Notes: generated by a model not told the origin, from the sequence alone. A stretch of 64,000 bases of DNA from Cognatishimia coralii (GCF_037478305.1 NZ_JBBGAZ010000011.1:40160-104159); one strand, 5' to 3'. Positions 9,195-18,812 are shown, counted from the first letter of the stretch. A program made the numbers and translations.

Positions 9195-9218
9195 AGCGGG
9201 CTTTTGGGCCCGCTTTTT
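9195..9218 (+). terminator. Rho-independent terminator after dnaA
   Basis: AGCGGGC, loop TTTTG, GGCCCGCT and a T-run, 24 bases past the dnaA stop. It separates dnaA from dnaN, so dnaN probably has its own promoter in 9219-9328. Confidence 0.85.
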
Positions 9219-9328
9219 CTTTGGGTGCTTGACGGCCCCGTAAATACAGCCGAAAAAACCAAAAAGAGCTTGAGCCTAAGGGTGAACAGGCTAGTCTGTC
9301 ACCCCCGGCTACTTCGGAGGACGAAGGG

Positions 9329-10447
9329 ATGAAAATCAGCATTGAACGTGGCACCCTGCTTAAGGCCGTGTCTCAGGCGCAATCGGTGGTCGAACGCCGC
9401 AACACCATCCCGATCCTAGCCAATGTGCTGATCGAAGCGGATGGCGCGAATGTGTCCTTCCGCGCGACAGACCTTGATATCGAAGTGGTCGACAAAGCGG
9501 CCGCGATGGTTGAACGCGCGGGTGCAACGACCGTTTCTGCAAGCACTCTGCATGAGATCGTACGCAAGCTGCCGGATGGCGCGTTGGTGACTCTGTCTGA
9601 CGACGGGACCGCTGGGAGGCTGACCGTCGAAGCAGGTCGGTCGAACTTCTCTTTGGCGACGCTGCCGAAAGAGGATTTTCCGGTCATGGCGACCTCGGAA
9701 TATGCCTGCAACTTTACGGCCAAGGCGGCGAATCTACGTCGCTTGTTTGATAAATCGAAGTTCGCGATTTCGACGGAAGAGACCCGCTATTATCTGAATG
9801 GCGTCTATATGCATGTCTCTGATGCGGATGGCGGTCAGGTGTTGCGCTGTGTGGCCACAGACGGTCACCGTCTGGCGCGGATTGATTCTGATCTTCCGGA
9901 TGGCGCGAGCGATATGCCGGGCGTGATTGTGCCGCGCAAAACCGTTGGCGAGCTGCGCAAGCTCTTGGACGACGATGATATGGATATCGCGGTGAGCGTC
10001 AGCGACACCAAAGTTCGCTTTGCAACGCCAGATATTACGCTGACCTCTAAAGTCATCGACGGCACCTTCCCTGACTACACACGCGTTATTCCAGCGGGCA
10101 ACACGCGTCGTCTAGAAGTGGATGCTGCAGAATTCGCACAGGCTGTGGATCGTGTGGCCACCGTTTCTTCAGAGCGGTCTCGCGCGGTGAAACTGGCATT
10201 GGATGAGGACCGTTTGGTTCTGTCCGTCAACGCGCCTGATTCCGGTGCTGCGGAAGAAGAGCTTGCGGTGGCCTATGGCGATGAGCGTCTAGAGATTGGC
10301 TTTAACGCGAAATACCTGCTGGAGATTGCCAGCCAAGTGGATCGCGAGAACGCTGTCTTTATGTTCAACTCCGCAGGTGATCCGACATTGATGCGTGAAG
10401 GCAATGACACCACGGCCGTTTACGTCGTGATGCCGATGCGCGTGTGA
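9329..10447 (+). CDS. dnaN: DNA polymerase III beta subunit (sliding clamp)
   Basis: The 372-residue clamp dimerises round DNA and holds DNA polymerase and repair proteins. The N-terminus MKISIERGTLLKAVSQAQSV and the C-terminal ending AVYVVMPMRV are the usual clamp ends; MPMR forms part of the partner-binding pocket. Three clamp folds are consistent with the length. GGAGGACGAAGGG lies just before the ATG. The 157-bp gap from dnaA holds a terminator, and recF follows 61 bases on, past two inverted repeats. Confidence 0.97.
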   Translation: MKISIERGTLLKAVSQAQSVVERRNTIPILANVLIEADGANVSFRATDLDIEVVDKAAAMVERAGATTVSASTLHEIVRKLPDGALVTLSDDGTAGRLTVEAGRSNFSLATLPKEDFPVMATSEYACNFTAKAANLRRLFDKSKFAISTEETRYYLNGVYMHVSDADGGQVLRCVATDGHRLARIDSDLPDGASDMPGVIVPRKTVGELRKLLDDDDMDIAVSVSDTKVRFATPDITLTSKVIDGTFPDYTRVIPAGNTRRLEVDAAEFAQAVDRVATVSSERSRAVKLALDEDRLVLSVNAPDSGAAEEELAVAYGDERLEIGFNAKYLLEIASQVDRENAVFMFNSAGDPTLMREGNDTTAVYVVMPMRV

Positions 10448-10454
10448 GGCAGGG

Positions 10455-10498
10455 CGGAATTTTCCAAAAATTCCGCGCCGTTTTCTTTGAAAGAAAAC
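10455..10498 (+). promoter_or_regulatory. Two adjacent perfect hairpins between dnaN and recF
   Basis: The first repeat pairs CGGAATTTT (10455-10463) with AAAATTCCG (10467-10475) round a three-base loop. The second pairs GTTTTCTTT (10480-10488) with AAAGAAAAC (10490-10498) round one base, and abuts the GAGG ribosome site of recF at 10499. In RNA the second would probably open to a larger loop. They could set the dnaN/recF expression ratio by attenuation or by limiting ribosome access; that role is inference. Confidence 0.5.
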
Positions 10499-10508
10499 GA
10501 GGCCGGTC

Positions 10509-11612
10509 ATGACACAGCTTGCGCTGACCAATCTGAAACTCAGTCATTTTCGCAGCCATAAGGCCAGCGAAATAAGCTGTGACGCGCGTCCAGTCGCGAT
10601 CTATGGGCCCAATGGCGCGGGCAAAACCAATATCCTAGAGGCCGTATCACTTTTCTCGCCCGGTCGGGGTATCCGCCGCGCCTCGGCGCAGGACATGATG
10701 CGCCGTCCCGAGGCTTTGGGATGGAAACTCAGCGGCATTCTGACGTCATCTGAAGGCACTCAGGAAATTGAGACGTGGTCGGAAAGCGGCGCGGCCCGTC
10801 AGGTTAAAATCAACGACAAAACGGCCCCACAGACCAAACTCGGCGCGCTCTGTCGTGTGATATGGCTTATTCCCGCAATGGATCGATTATGGATCGAAGG
10901 CGCGGAAGGAAGACGACGGTTTTTGGACCGAACAGCATTGTCTTTCTTTCCAGACCATGCCGAAGCGTCACTGACCTATGAAAAGACCATGCGGGAACGC
11001 AACCGGCTTTTGAAAGAACAGATTCGCGATGCACATTGGTACAAGGCGCTCGAGGATCAAATGGCGAAATGCGCCACTCAGATCCATGCCAATCGCCTGG
11101 CCACACTCGCGCAACTCACTGAGGCGCAACGGAAAACCTCGACCGCCTTCCCCATTGCCGACCTGGACCTACTGCAAAGCGAAGGCGAGAGCCCGACCTC
11201 TGAGGACGCTTTTCGCGAGGCCTTTGCAGAAAGCCGCAGTCGAGACCTGATCGCCGGTCGTACGCTGGTCGGCCCGCATCGCTCTGACCTTTCTGCGACC
11301 TATATCGCCAAGAATGTTCCCGCATCAGATTGCTCGACAGGCGAGCAAAAAGCGCTCTTGATCTCGTTGATCCTCGCCAATGCGCGCGCGCTTGCCGACA
11401 CGCTTGGCACCCCGCCGATCCTGCTCTTGGACGAAGTCGCCGCCCATCTGGACGCGGATCGGCGCGCTGCGCTTTATGATGAGTTGATTGACTTAAAGGC
11501 TCAGGCCTGGATGACCGGAACCGAAGACCACCTATTTGATGCGCTCGGCGACCGTGCGCAGTATCTTACAGTGTCAGAGGACGACGGGATTTCCGCCCTG
11601 TCAAAGGCCTGA
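10509..11612 (+). CDS. recF: DNA replication and repair protein RecF
   Basis: RecF is an SMC-like ATPase that, with RecO and RecR, loads RecA at single-strand gaps. The 367-residue protein has Walker A GPNGAGKTN (33-41), the ABC-type signature region CSTGEQKALLISLILANARA, and Walker B with D-loop ILLLDEVAAHLD. It sits in the standard place between dnaN and gyrB. A repeat element (11613-11634) begins directly after its stop, and gyrB has its own promoter downstream. Confidence 0.96.
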   Translation: MTQLALTNLKLSHFRSHKASEISCDARPVAIYGPNGAGKTNILEAVSLFSPGRGIRRASAQDMMRRPEALGWKLSGILTSSEGTQEIETWSESGAARQVKINDKTAPQTKLGALCRVIWLIPAMDRLWIEGAEGRRRFLDRTALSFFPDHAEASLTYEKTMRERNRLLKEQIRDAHWYKALEDQMAKCATQIHANRLATLAQLTEAQRKTSTAFPIADLDLLQSEGESPTSEDAFREAFAESRSRDLIAGRTLVGPHRSDLSATYIAKNVPASDCSTGEQKALLISLILANARALADTLGTPPILLLDEVAAHLDADRRAALYDELIDLKAQAWMTGTEDHLFDALGDRAQYLTVSEDDGISALSKA

Positions 11613-11634
11613 TTTCATCTTGCCAAAAATACTC
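11613..11634 (-). repeat. Dispersed intergenic repeat, short form
   Basis: CATCTTGCCAAAAATACTC, the complement of the core GTATTTTTGGCAAGATG, begins at the base after the recF stop codon. Relative to recF it has the same orientation as the copies after the 26125 and 46832 stops. Confidence 0.75.
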
Positions 11635-11699
11635 AAATTCGCTCGGTTCCCGTGCTCGCGACACGACCGGGATTCCGCCCAAAAAAACACGTCAATTGC

Positions 11700-11728
11700 G
11701 TGACACTCCCCTCCAAAACGGCTATAAA
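11700..11728 (+). promoter_or_regulatory. Probable sigma-70 promoter of gyrB
   Basis: GTGACA (11700-11705), a 17-base spacer and TATAAA (11723-11728) make a near-consensus promoter ending 28 bases before the gyrB ATG. It lies past the repeat that follows recF, so gyrB is probably transcribed separately from dnaN-recF. Confidence 0.6.
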
Positions 11729-11756
11729 TTGGGCAAGAAATAAGGGGTCTCATCAC

Positions 11757-14174
11757 ATGAGCGACGACGCGCAAAACACCGAGCAATACGGCGCGGATTC
11801 TATTAAAGTTCTCAAAGGCTTAGAGGCGGTTCGCAAGCGCCCTGGCATGTATATCGGTGACACCGATGATGGCTCGGGGCTTCACCATATGGTCTATGAG
11901 GTCGTGGACAACGGCATCGACGAGGCTCTGGCAGGTCACGCCGACTATGTGACCGTGAAAATTCACGCGGATAGCTCTGTGTCAGTCAGCGACAACGGGC
12001 GTGGTATTCCAGTCGACATCCACCCCGAAGAGGGCGTCTCGGCGGCCGAGGTCATCATGACCCAGCTGCACGCGGGCGGTAAATTTGACAGCAACTCCTA
12101 TAAGGTCTCCGGCGGCCTGCACGGCGTGGGTGTGTCTGTTGTGAACGCGCTTTCGGATTGGCTGGAACTGCGCGTCTGGCGCAATGGGAAAGAGCACATT
12201 GCTCGGTTTGAACGTGGTGAAACCGCCAAGCATCTTGAGGTTGTCGGCGACGCGGGTGACCACACGGGGACCGAAGTGCGGTTCCTGGCCTCGACGGACA
12301 CCTTCAGCAATCTGGAATATTCCTTTGAGACGCTGGAAAAACGTCTGCGCGAGCTGGCCTTCCTGAATTCCGGCGTCCGCATCATCCTTGAGGACGAACG
12401 CCCCGCCGAGCCACTGAAAACCGAGCTTTTCTATGACGGCGGCGTTAAGGAATTCGTCAAATATCTCGATCGGTCAAAAACCGCCATGATGCCCGAGCCG
12501 ATCTATGTGCGCGGCGAAAAGGACGACATCGGTGTCGAAGTCGCCATGTGGTGGAACGACAGCTACCACGAAAATGTGCTGCCCTTTACCAACAACATCC
12601 CGCAGCGGGATGGCGGCACCCATATTGCGGGCTTTCGTGGGGCTCTGACGCGGACCCTGACCAAATACGCGCAGGAAAGCGGGATCGCGAAAAAGGAAAA
12701 GATCAACTTCACCGGTGACGACGCCCGCGAAGGTCTAACCTGCGTGCTCTCGGTCAAAGTGCCTGACCCGAAATTCAGTTCTCAGACCAAAGACAAGCTC
12801 GTCTCATCCGAGGTCCGCCCCGCCGTCGAAGGCTTGATGAACGAGAAGCTGACCGAGTGGTTTGAGGAGAACCCGAATGAAGCCAAGATGATCGTGTCTA
12901 AGATCATCGAAGCCGCTATGGCCCGCGAAGCCGCCCGTAAGGCGCGCGAGCTGACTCGCCGCAAAACCGCGCTGGATGTGAACTTCTTGGCAGGCAAGCT
13001 TAAGGATTGTTCGGAAAAAGACCCGTCCAAGACCGAAGTCTTCTTGGTGGAGGGGGATTCTGCTGGTGGATCCGCCCAAACCGGTCGGGACCGGGGTACG
13101 CAGGCCGTCCTGCCTCTGCGCGGGAAAATCCTGAACGTCGAACGCGCGCGGTTTGACCGTATGCTGTCGTCTCAGGAAATCGGCAACCTTGTGATGGCGC
13201 TTGGCACCGGAATCGGGCGCGACGAATTCGACGCAAGCAAGCTGCGCTACCACAAGATCGTCATCATGACCGATGCGGACGTCGACGGTGCGCACATTCG
13301 GACGCTCTTGCTGACCTTCTTCTATCGTCAGATGCCAGAGCTGATTGAACGTGGGCATCTCTATATCGCTCAGCCGCCGCTTTATAAAGTGAGCCGCGGC
13401 AAGTCCGAAGTTTACCTCAAGGACCAAGCCGCGCTGGATGATTATCTCGTAGAACAGGGCGTCGAAGGCGCGATCCTGAAGCTGGGATCGGGCGCGGATA
13501 TGGTCGGCGCTGATCTGGCGCGCGTTGTGACCGAGGCACGTCAGCTCAAGCGCGTTCTTGATGCCTTCCCGACTCACTACCCTCGCCACATTCTGGAACA
13601 GGCTGCCGTCGCGGGTGCCTTTGTGCCGGGCGCGGTAGACGCAGACCTCCAAGGCGTCGCCGATAAGGTGGCCAAACGTCTGGACCAGATCGCGTTGGAA
13701 TATGAGCGCGGCTGGCAGGGTCGGATCACACAGGATCACGGCATCCGACTGGCGCGTATCCTGCGTGGTGTCGAGGAAGTCCGTACGCTGGATGGCCCAA
13801 TGCTGCGTTCTGGCGAGGCCCGCAAGACCGGCAGCTTTACCGAGAGCCTGCAAGAGGTTTACGGCGTCGCAGCCACTTTGGTGCGCAAAGACCGCACACA
13901 GGTCATTCACGGGCCGCTGGATCTCTTGCAAGCGATCCTCACCGAAGGCGAACGTGGTCTGACATTGCAACGCTACAAGGGTCTGGGCGAAATGAACCCG
14001 GATCAGCTCTGGGAAACCACGCTGGATCCGGATGCGCGTACGCTGTTGCAGGTCAAGGTCGAGGATATGGCCGAGGCCGATGATCTCTTTACCAAGCTGA
14101 TGGGCGATGTGGTGGAGCCACGACGCGAATTCATCCAGAAGAATGCGCTGAGTGTCGAGAACCTGGATTTCTAA
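11757..14174 (+). CDS. gyrB: DNA gyrase subunit B
   Basis: GyrB supplies the ATPase and TOPRIM parts of gyrase, which puts negative supercoils into DNA. The 805-residue protein has the GHKL ATP site (EVVDNGIDEALAGH, DNGRGIPVD, GGLHGVGVSVVNALS), the transducer domain, and TOPRIM motifs VEGDSAGGSA and DADVDGAHIRTLLLTFF, then the C-terminal QRYKGLGEMNPDQLWETTL. The start at 11757 (MSDDAQNTEQYGADSIKVL) follows AAGGGG and is conserved; an open extension to 11652 crosses the promoter and should not be used. Confidence 0.97.
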   Translation: MSDDAQNTEQYGADSIKVLKGLEAVRKRPGMYIGDTDDGSGLHHMVYEVVDNGIDEALAGHADYVTVKIHADSSVSVSDNGRGIPVDIHPEEGVSAAEVIMTQLHAGGKFDSNSYKVSGGLHGVGVSVVNALSDWLELRVWRNGKEHIARFERGETAKHLEVVGDAGDHTGTEVRFLASTDTFSNLEYSFETLEKRLRELAFLNSGVRIILEDERPAEPLKTELFYDGGVKEFVKYLDRSKTAMMPEPIYVRGEKDDIGVEVAMWWNDSYHENVLPFTNNIPQRDGGTHIAGFRGALTRTLTKYAQESGIAKKEKINFTGDDAREGLTCVLSVKVPDPKFSSQTKDKLVSSEVRPAVEGLMNEKLTEWFEENPNEAKMIVSKIIEAAMAREAARKARELTRRKTALDVNFLAGKLKDCSEKDPSKTEVFLVEGDSAGGSAQTGRDRGTQAVLPLRGKILNVERARFDRMLSSQEIGNLVMALGTGIGRDEFDASKLRYHKIVIMTDADVDGAHIRTLLLTFFYRQMPELIERGHLYIAQPPLYKVSRGKSEVYLKDQAALDDYLVEQGVEGAILKLGSGADMVGADLARVVTEARQLKRVLDAFPTHYPRHILEQAAVAGAFVPGAVDADLQGVADKVAKRLDQIALEYERGWQGRITQDHGIRLARILRGVEEVRTLDGPMLRSGEARKTGSFTESLQEVYGVAATLVRKDRTQVIHGPLDLLQAILTEGERGLTLQRYKGLGEMNPDQLWETTLDPDARTLLQVKVEDMAEADDLFTKLMGDVVEPRREFIQKNALSVENLDF

Positions 14175-14183
14175 AAGATGATG

Positions 14184-14210
14184 GGCCCCGCTTGGGGCCT
14201 TTCATATTTT
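14184..14210 (+). terminator. Possible terminator after gyrB
   Basis: GGCCCC, loop GCTT, GGGGCC, followed by an interrupted T-rich stretch (TTTCATATTTT). The hairpin is sound but the T-run is weak. Confidence 0.5.
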
Positions 14211-14246
14211 ATGGGCGCTCGGCGAAGTGCGCTTGCAGGACTGCTG

Positions 14247-14573
14247 TTACCCTCGTCGGATCAGCGAGTCTTCAGCGTCAATCAAAGAAATGCCAAGCGC
14301 TTCCATGCCGTTTTCCAGATGATCCGACAAATGGGGTGTGCCAATCAAATAGTCGACCGTCGGAGTCGTGGCGTGCTCCTTTGCCGACTGAATGGCCTGT
14401 GCAAGGTCCTCTGGCTCAAAGCTCTCACGGCCGATCCACATCACCGCGACCAAACTCGTCAGTTCTTCTTCGTTCAGGCGATCAAAAAAACCGCGTAGCT
14501 CGCCCTCGGCCCGGTCCAATTCACGGCCCATCAGAACGATCTGAGCGACTTTCCTCGGTGTAATCTCAAGCAT
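14247..14573 (-). CDS. DUF3775 family protein
   Basis: A 108-residue acidic, soluble protein with no signal peptide or membrane segment. The opening MLEITPRKVAQIVLMGRELD and the later LVAVMWIGRESFEPEDL resemble the DUF3775 family common in Rhodobacterales, whose function is unknown to me. The sequence is mostly predicted helix and has no recognisable catalytic motif. It is convergent with gyrB, and GGAGATTC lies just upstream of the ATG. The gap to rmuC is 85 bp with the same strand sense, but no evidence shows shared function. Confidence 0.7.
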   Translation of the reverse strand: MLEITPRKVAQIVLMGRELDRAEGELRGFFDRLNEEELTSLVAVMWIGRESFEPEDLAQAIQSAKEHATTPTVDYLIGTPHLSDHLENGMEALGISLIDAEDSLIRRG

Positions 14574-14658
14574 GAGAATCTCCTTCCATGAGGAAAGAGT
14601 GTCACCGCGCGCCGCAGATGGGCTTTGACTTGCATCAATTTAAGGCAAAAACACTAGG

Positions 14659-15945
14659 CTACTCACCCGGCTGTTTGGCCAGCGGAACCACGTTATCAGC
14701 CTCAGGCGCCAGTTCCTCGAAATCAAAGTTATCGAGTTTATGCGCCCTTTTGCTGGCCCGAGAGCTGGCGGTCAGGATCCCGGCAACGTCCTCGCCCGCC
14801 TGCCGAAGATGGGTTTCCAGCTTTCCGGCGCGTTCGCCAACAATCTCAACATCGCGATGCAGGTTTTTCAGAGCCTTACGGATCTCCCCCGCCTGCTCAC
14901 GCATCCGAGCGTCCTTCAGGATTGCGCGCATTGTATTCAACGTCGCCATGCAGGTGGTCGGCGAGACAATCCAGACCCGCGCCTCAAACCCCTCTCGGAC
15001 AAGATCAGGAAACTTTGCGTGCAGCTCGGCGTAAATAGCCTCCGAGGGCAGGAACATCAGCGCGCCATCTGCGGTCTCGCCTTCGATGATGTATTTCTCT
15101 GAGATATCCTTGATGTGCTTCCTCACAGAGGTCTTAAACATCTGGATCCCAGCCTTGAGCTCAGCCTCAGACGTCGACGCCAGCATCGCCTCATAGGCCT
15201 CAAGCGGGAACTTGCTGTCGATCACAATCGGGCCCGGCGGGTTTGGCAAATGGATCAAACAGTCCGCCCGTTTGCCGTTACTGAGCGTGACTTGCAGCGC
15301 ATAGCTGTCTGTAGGTAGCGCCTTGCCGACGATGTCATTGAGCTGGATTTCTCCAAAGGCACCACGGGTCTGTTTGTTGCTAAGGATATCCTGCAGGCTT
15401 AGCACGTCGCCCGAGAGCTTGGTGATATTCTCTTGTGCTTTATCGATGGTCGCGAGCCGCTCCTGAAGCTGGGTCAGACTGGTGGCAGTCTGTTTCGCAT
15501 TGCCCATCAGGCTCTGGTTCAGCTTTTCCTGCAAATCCGCCAGCGATTGGTTGGTCCGCAGCTGCATATTCGCGAGGTTTTCCTGCAGCTTTAACTGTTG
15601 CGCGCCAAGATTATCAGCCATCTGCTGCTGCATCTTGGCCAAATTCTCGCCCGTACCACGCTGCACTTTGGCGAGGTTTTCATGCATATTGATCTGCACC
15701 TCGCCAAGCCGTTGCTCGACCAATGTACCAATCTGCCCCTGAGACTGCGCAAGCGTCGCCATATTGCCGTCCAGCTGCGCCTGCCCGGTCGCCAGTTGAT
15801 CCACACGCTGCGCCATCATGGCGACTTGATCTGCGGATCGGGAGGACGCGCGCAGAACCGACCAGAGCATTAAGATGATCACACCCAGAACGACGGCTCC
15901 GACCATCACATAGGTCTGCATTTGCGGGTCAGAAAAATCCATCAC
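14659..15945 (-). CDS. rmuC: DNA recombination protein RmuC
   Basis: RmuC family proteins limit inversions at short inverted repeats and contain a restriction-endonuclease-like domain. This 428-residue protein starts with one membrane helix (about 13-28), then a long coiled coil rich in Gln, Asn and Leu (about 40-180), then the RmuC domain (about 190-400) with family wording such as RGAFGEIQLNDIV and IVIDSKFPLEAYE. The first codon is GTG at 15945; an ATG follows at 15942. The mutL stop overlaps this start, so the two genes are probably translated together. Pairing with mutL suggests a genome-stability operon. Confidence 0.9.
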   Translation of the reverse strand: MMDFSDPQMQTYVMVGAVVLGVIILMLWSVLRASSRSADQVAMMAQRVDQLATGQAQLDGNMATLAQSQGQIGTLVEQRLGEVQINMHENLAKVQRGTGENLAKMQQQMADNLGAQQLKLQENLANMQLRTNQSLADLQEKLNQSLMGNAKQTATSLTQLQERLATIDKAQENITKLSGDVLSLQDILSNKQTRGAFGEIQLNDIVGKALPTDSYALQVTLSNGKRADCLIHLPNPPGPIVIDSKFPLEAYEAMLASTSEAELKAGIQMFKTSVRKHIKDISEKYIIEGETADGALMFLPSEAIYAELHAKFPDLVREGFEARVWIVSPTTCMATLNTMRAILKDARMREQAGEIRKALKNLHRDVEIVGERAGKLETHLRQAGEDVAGILTASSRASKRAHKLDNFDFEELAPEADNVVPLAKQPGE

Positions 15946-17837
15946 GTCCGTCCAAACAGCCGTTCAATATCGGCCAGTTTCAATTCCACATAAGTCGGGC
16001 GGCCATGGTTGCATTGGCCAGAATGCGGCGTTGCTTCCATTTCACGCAAAAGCGCATTCATCTCTTCGCCCCGCATCCGGCGACCAGATCGGATCGACCC
16101 GTGACAGGCCACGCGACTTAGAATTGCTTCGATCTTGGCCTGCACCAACAGGCTTTCGCCCTGATCATCCAACTCATCCAGAATATCGAGCACCATCGCG
16201 CGGGCATTGACTTCGCCCAGAATGGCTGGAGTTTCTCGCACGGCGATCGCGCTTCCACCAAAGGGCTCAAGCGTCAGGCCGAAATTTGATAGTTCTTCGG
16301 AGACCGCAAGGATCCGTGCGCAGTCGCCTTCTGACAGATCAATGATCTCGGGGATTAAAAGCGCCTGCGCCGCCACGCCATTTTCCGCCATCTGGCGTTT
16401 CAGCCTTTCATAGACCAGCCGTTCGTGCGCCGCATGCTGGTCCACGATGACCATGCCGTCGGCCGTCTGCGCGATGATATAATTCTCATGCACCTGCCCA
16501 CGTGCCGCACCCAATGGTTGAGCCTCGGCACTCTCTTCAGTCCCTTGCGGTTCCTCATCGAGCGCATCAACCCGGCCCGCAACAGGCGCCTCCATCAACC
16601 CCGCGCCGGGGGCGCTGTCCCAAGCCGTGGGCGCCTCGGCCAGACCCGGCGCTTGCGCGTGGTAGGCTGCCGTCCGTGCTCCCAAAGACGGACGGTCCAT
16701 CTGGTAAACCCGCGCACCACCGCCTGCAGGGATCGGCTCGGGACGCATCGCGCCCAAAGTCGCCCCCGCCACCGTCGTTGAGGCGCGATGCCCCGCCTCG
16801 GCCAGAGCATGCCGCAGAGCCGAAACGATCAGCCCCCGCGCCAGACCCGGATCACGGAACCGAACCTCGGATTTCGCCGGATGCACGTTCACATCCACAA
16901 GCTGCGGGTCGCAATCGATAAACAAAGCCGCCGCCGGATGACGATCTCGGCTGAGGAAATCGAAATAGGCCCCGCGCAGAGCGCCCACGAGCAGCTTGTC
17001 CTTCACAGGCCGCCCATTCACGAACAGGTATTGCGCCACAGACGAGCCCCTCGAATAGGTCGGCAGCGCTGCATATCCGATCAATCGCAGCCCTTCGCGC
17101 TCTGCATCAATCCGCAGCGCGTTCTCGGCAAACTCCGCCCCCAAAATCCGCGCCAAACGGCCATGCAGCGCGTCAAACAGATCTCCGTTTTCGGGATCCG
17201 CGCGAAACGAAACACGCCCGTCGCCGCCGCCCGTCACATCGCGCAAGGTAAATCCGACGAAAGGTTCCGCCATCGCCAAGCGTTTGACGACATCGCTGAT
17301 CGCCTGAGATTCCGCGCGATCCGAGCGCATGAATTTCAGCCGCGCCGGTGTCGCGTAAAACAAGTCGCGCAACTCGACGATCGTGCCTCCGCCCAAGGCC
17401 GCGGGCCTCACCGCAGACATCTCGCCGCCCGCAACGGAGATGGAGAACGCACCCTGCCCTGCAACCCGCGAAGTGATTGTCAGACGCCCGACCGCACCGA
17501 GGGACGGCAGTGCCTCACCGCGAAACCCGAAGGTGTGGATATCCAGCAAATCCGAGCCATCGATTTTCGACGTGGCATGGCGGCTCATGGCCAAGGGCAA
17601 TTGCGCCTCAGAGATACCGCAGCCGTCGTCCGTGGCGCGGATCAGCGTTTTGCCGCCATCAGCAATCGCCACCTCGATCCGGCGCGCACCCGCATCAATC
17701 GCGTTCTCGACCAGTTCTTTCACCGCGGAAGCCGGGCGCTCTACCACTTCGCCCGCCGCGATCCGGTTGATCGCGCCATCGTCCAATTGACGAATAACCG
17801 GTAGATTTTCGCTTATTTTGCGGTCTTCTTGTAGCAT
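15942..17837 (-). CDS. mutL: DNA mismatch repair protein MutL (endonuclease type)
   Basis: MutL links mismatch recognition by MutS to strand removal. The GHKL ATPase is complete: ELVENAIDAG (41-50), DDGCGIS, FGFRGEALPS. The C-terminal domain carries the metal-dependent endonuclease motif DQHA-x2-E-x4-E as DQHAAHERLVYE (466-477), plus ACHGSIRSG and QCNHGRPT, the latter in place of the CPH form of many MutL proteins. This is the nicking class found where MutH is absent, unlike E. coli MutL. A Pro/Ala-rich linker lies near 340-440. Length is 631 residues. It overlaps rmuC by four bases. Confidence 0.95.
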   Translation of the reverse strand: MLQEDRKISENLPVIRQLDDGAINRIAAGEVVERPASAVKELVENAIDAGARRIEVAIADGGKTLIRATDDGCGISEAQLPLAMSRHATSKIDGSDLLDIHTFGFRGEALPSLGAVGRLTITSRVAGQGAFSISVAGGEMSAVRPAALGGGTIVELRDLFYATPARLKFMRSDRAESQAISDVVKRLAMAEPFVGFTLRDVTGGGDGRVSFRADPENGDLFDALHGRLARILGAEFAENALRIDAEREGLRLIGYAALPTYSRGSSVAQYLFVNGRPVKDKLLVGALRGAYFDFLSRDRHPAAALFIDCDPQLVDVNVHPAKSEVRFRDPGLARGLIVSALRHALAEAGHRASTTVAGATLGAMRPEPIPAGGGARVYQMDRPSLGARTAAYHAQAPGLAEAPTAWDSAPGAGLMEAPVAGRVDALDEEPQGTEESAEAQPLGAARGQVHENYIIAQTADGMVIVDQHAAHERLVYERLKRQMAENGVAAQALLIPEIIDLSEGDCARILAVSEELSNFGLTLEPFGGSAIAVRETPAILGEVNARAMVLDILDELDDQGESLLVQAKIEAILSRVACHGSIRSGRRMRGEEMNALLREMEATPHSGQCNHGRPTYVELKLADIERLFGRT

Positions 17838-17885
17838 ACCGCCAAATCTAGCACGCCCAGCCGCGATTCTGCCAGCCCTTCCGAG

Positions 17886-18812
17886 TTAGGCGACAGGGGC
17901 TCCGCTGCGCGTACGGCAGGGGCCGAAGACAGCCGCCAACCCCAGTAAAATACCGGAAACCGTCGCGATCATTCCAGCGGCGGAGACCGCGTTGGCCGCG
18001 CCGAACCAAAGTGGGCCATAGCCAGCGAAAACATATCCCAGAACGGCAGAAAGCACCGCGAAAACCACGCTCCAAAACACTTGCCGCTCCAGGCTATTCG
18101 TCATCATACGCGCCGCAGCCGGAGGGCAAATAAACATCGCGATCACAATGATCGAGCCGACCGCATCAAAGGCCGCAACCGCTGCAATCGCCGAAACCAC
18201 AACCAACCCCAATCCCACCGTGCCGGTCGGCACGCCGACGGCTTCAGCGAAGCCTGCATCGAAGGTCGAGATCTTTAGTGGTCTCCACAGAACCCAAGTG
18301 AATAGCCCAACGACCAGCAGAGTAATCGCCATCCGCAAAAGCTCGTCAGGCAGACCTGCCAAAGCGACCGGATCCCAGAGGCTCTGCCAGCCCGTCGCGT
18401 CTAGCCAGATCAAGCTTTCCAGATTGCCATAAAGTGCGTGTTCAACGTCCAGATGTACCGAGGACGTATCGCTTTGCTCCAAGAGCAAGACACCACCCGC
18501 AAACATCGCCGTAAACACAACACCCATCGCCGCGCCCGGTTCAATACGGCCAAGGCGGCGAATGGCTTCGATCAAGCCGACAGCGACCAAGGCCGCAAGC
18601 GCTGCGCCTATCATCATGGGCCAGGCGGACACCACGCCAGTCACCAGGAAAGCGACGACGATCCCAGGCAGGACGACGTGGCTTATGGCGTCTCCGATCA
18701 GGGCCTGTTTTCGCAGGACCAGAAAGTTCCCGGGCAAGGCACAGGCGACAGCCGCCAAGACCCCGATCACGAGGGGGGGCAAACTGAGGGGGACGAACTC
18801 TGCGCCGCTCAT
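17886..18812 (-). CDS. sitD: Metal ABC transporter permease (SitD-like)
   Basis: A 308-residue integral membrane protein of the ABC-3 family with eight or nine hydrophobic segments. The N-terminal part has the family pattern FLVLRKQALIGDAISHVVLPG, shown here in part as RKQALIGDAISHVVLPG, which forms the coupling region to the ATPase. It is the last gene of the four-gene importer and overlaps the preceding permease gene by four bases. Together with the second permease it should form the heterodimeric channel. The Mn/Fe assignment comes from the binding protein of the operon, not from this subunit. Confidence 0.88.
   Translation of the reverse strand: MSGAEFVPLSLPPLVIGVLAAVACALPGNFLVLRKQALIGDAISHVVLPGIVVAFLVTGVVSAWPMMIGAALAALVAVGLIEAIRRLGRIEPGAAMGVVFTAMFAGGVLLLEQSDTSSVHLDVEHALYGNLESLIWLDATGWQSLWDPVALAGLPDELLRMAITLLVVGLFTWVLWRPLKISTFDAGFAEAVGVPTGTVGLGLVVVSAIAAVAAFDAVGSIIVIAMFICPPAAARMMTNSLERQVFWSVVFAVLSAVLGYVFAGYGPLWFGAANAVSAAGMIATVSGILLGLAAVFGPCRTRSGAPVA

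Noticed and set aside
12804..13970. 388-codon open frame on the minus strand inside gyrB
   Set aside because: Wholly antisense to conserved gyrB motifs, so explained by codon bias.
16788..17804. 338-codon open frame on the plus strand opposite mutL
   Set aside because: Covers the conserved MutL ATPase motifs in antisense; no support of its own.
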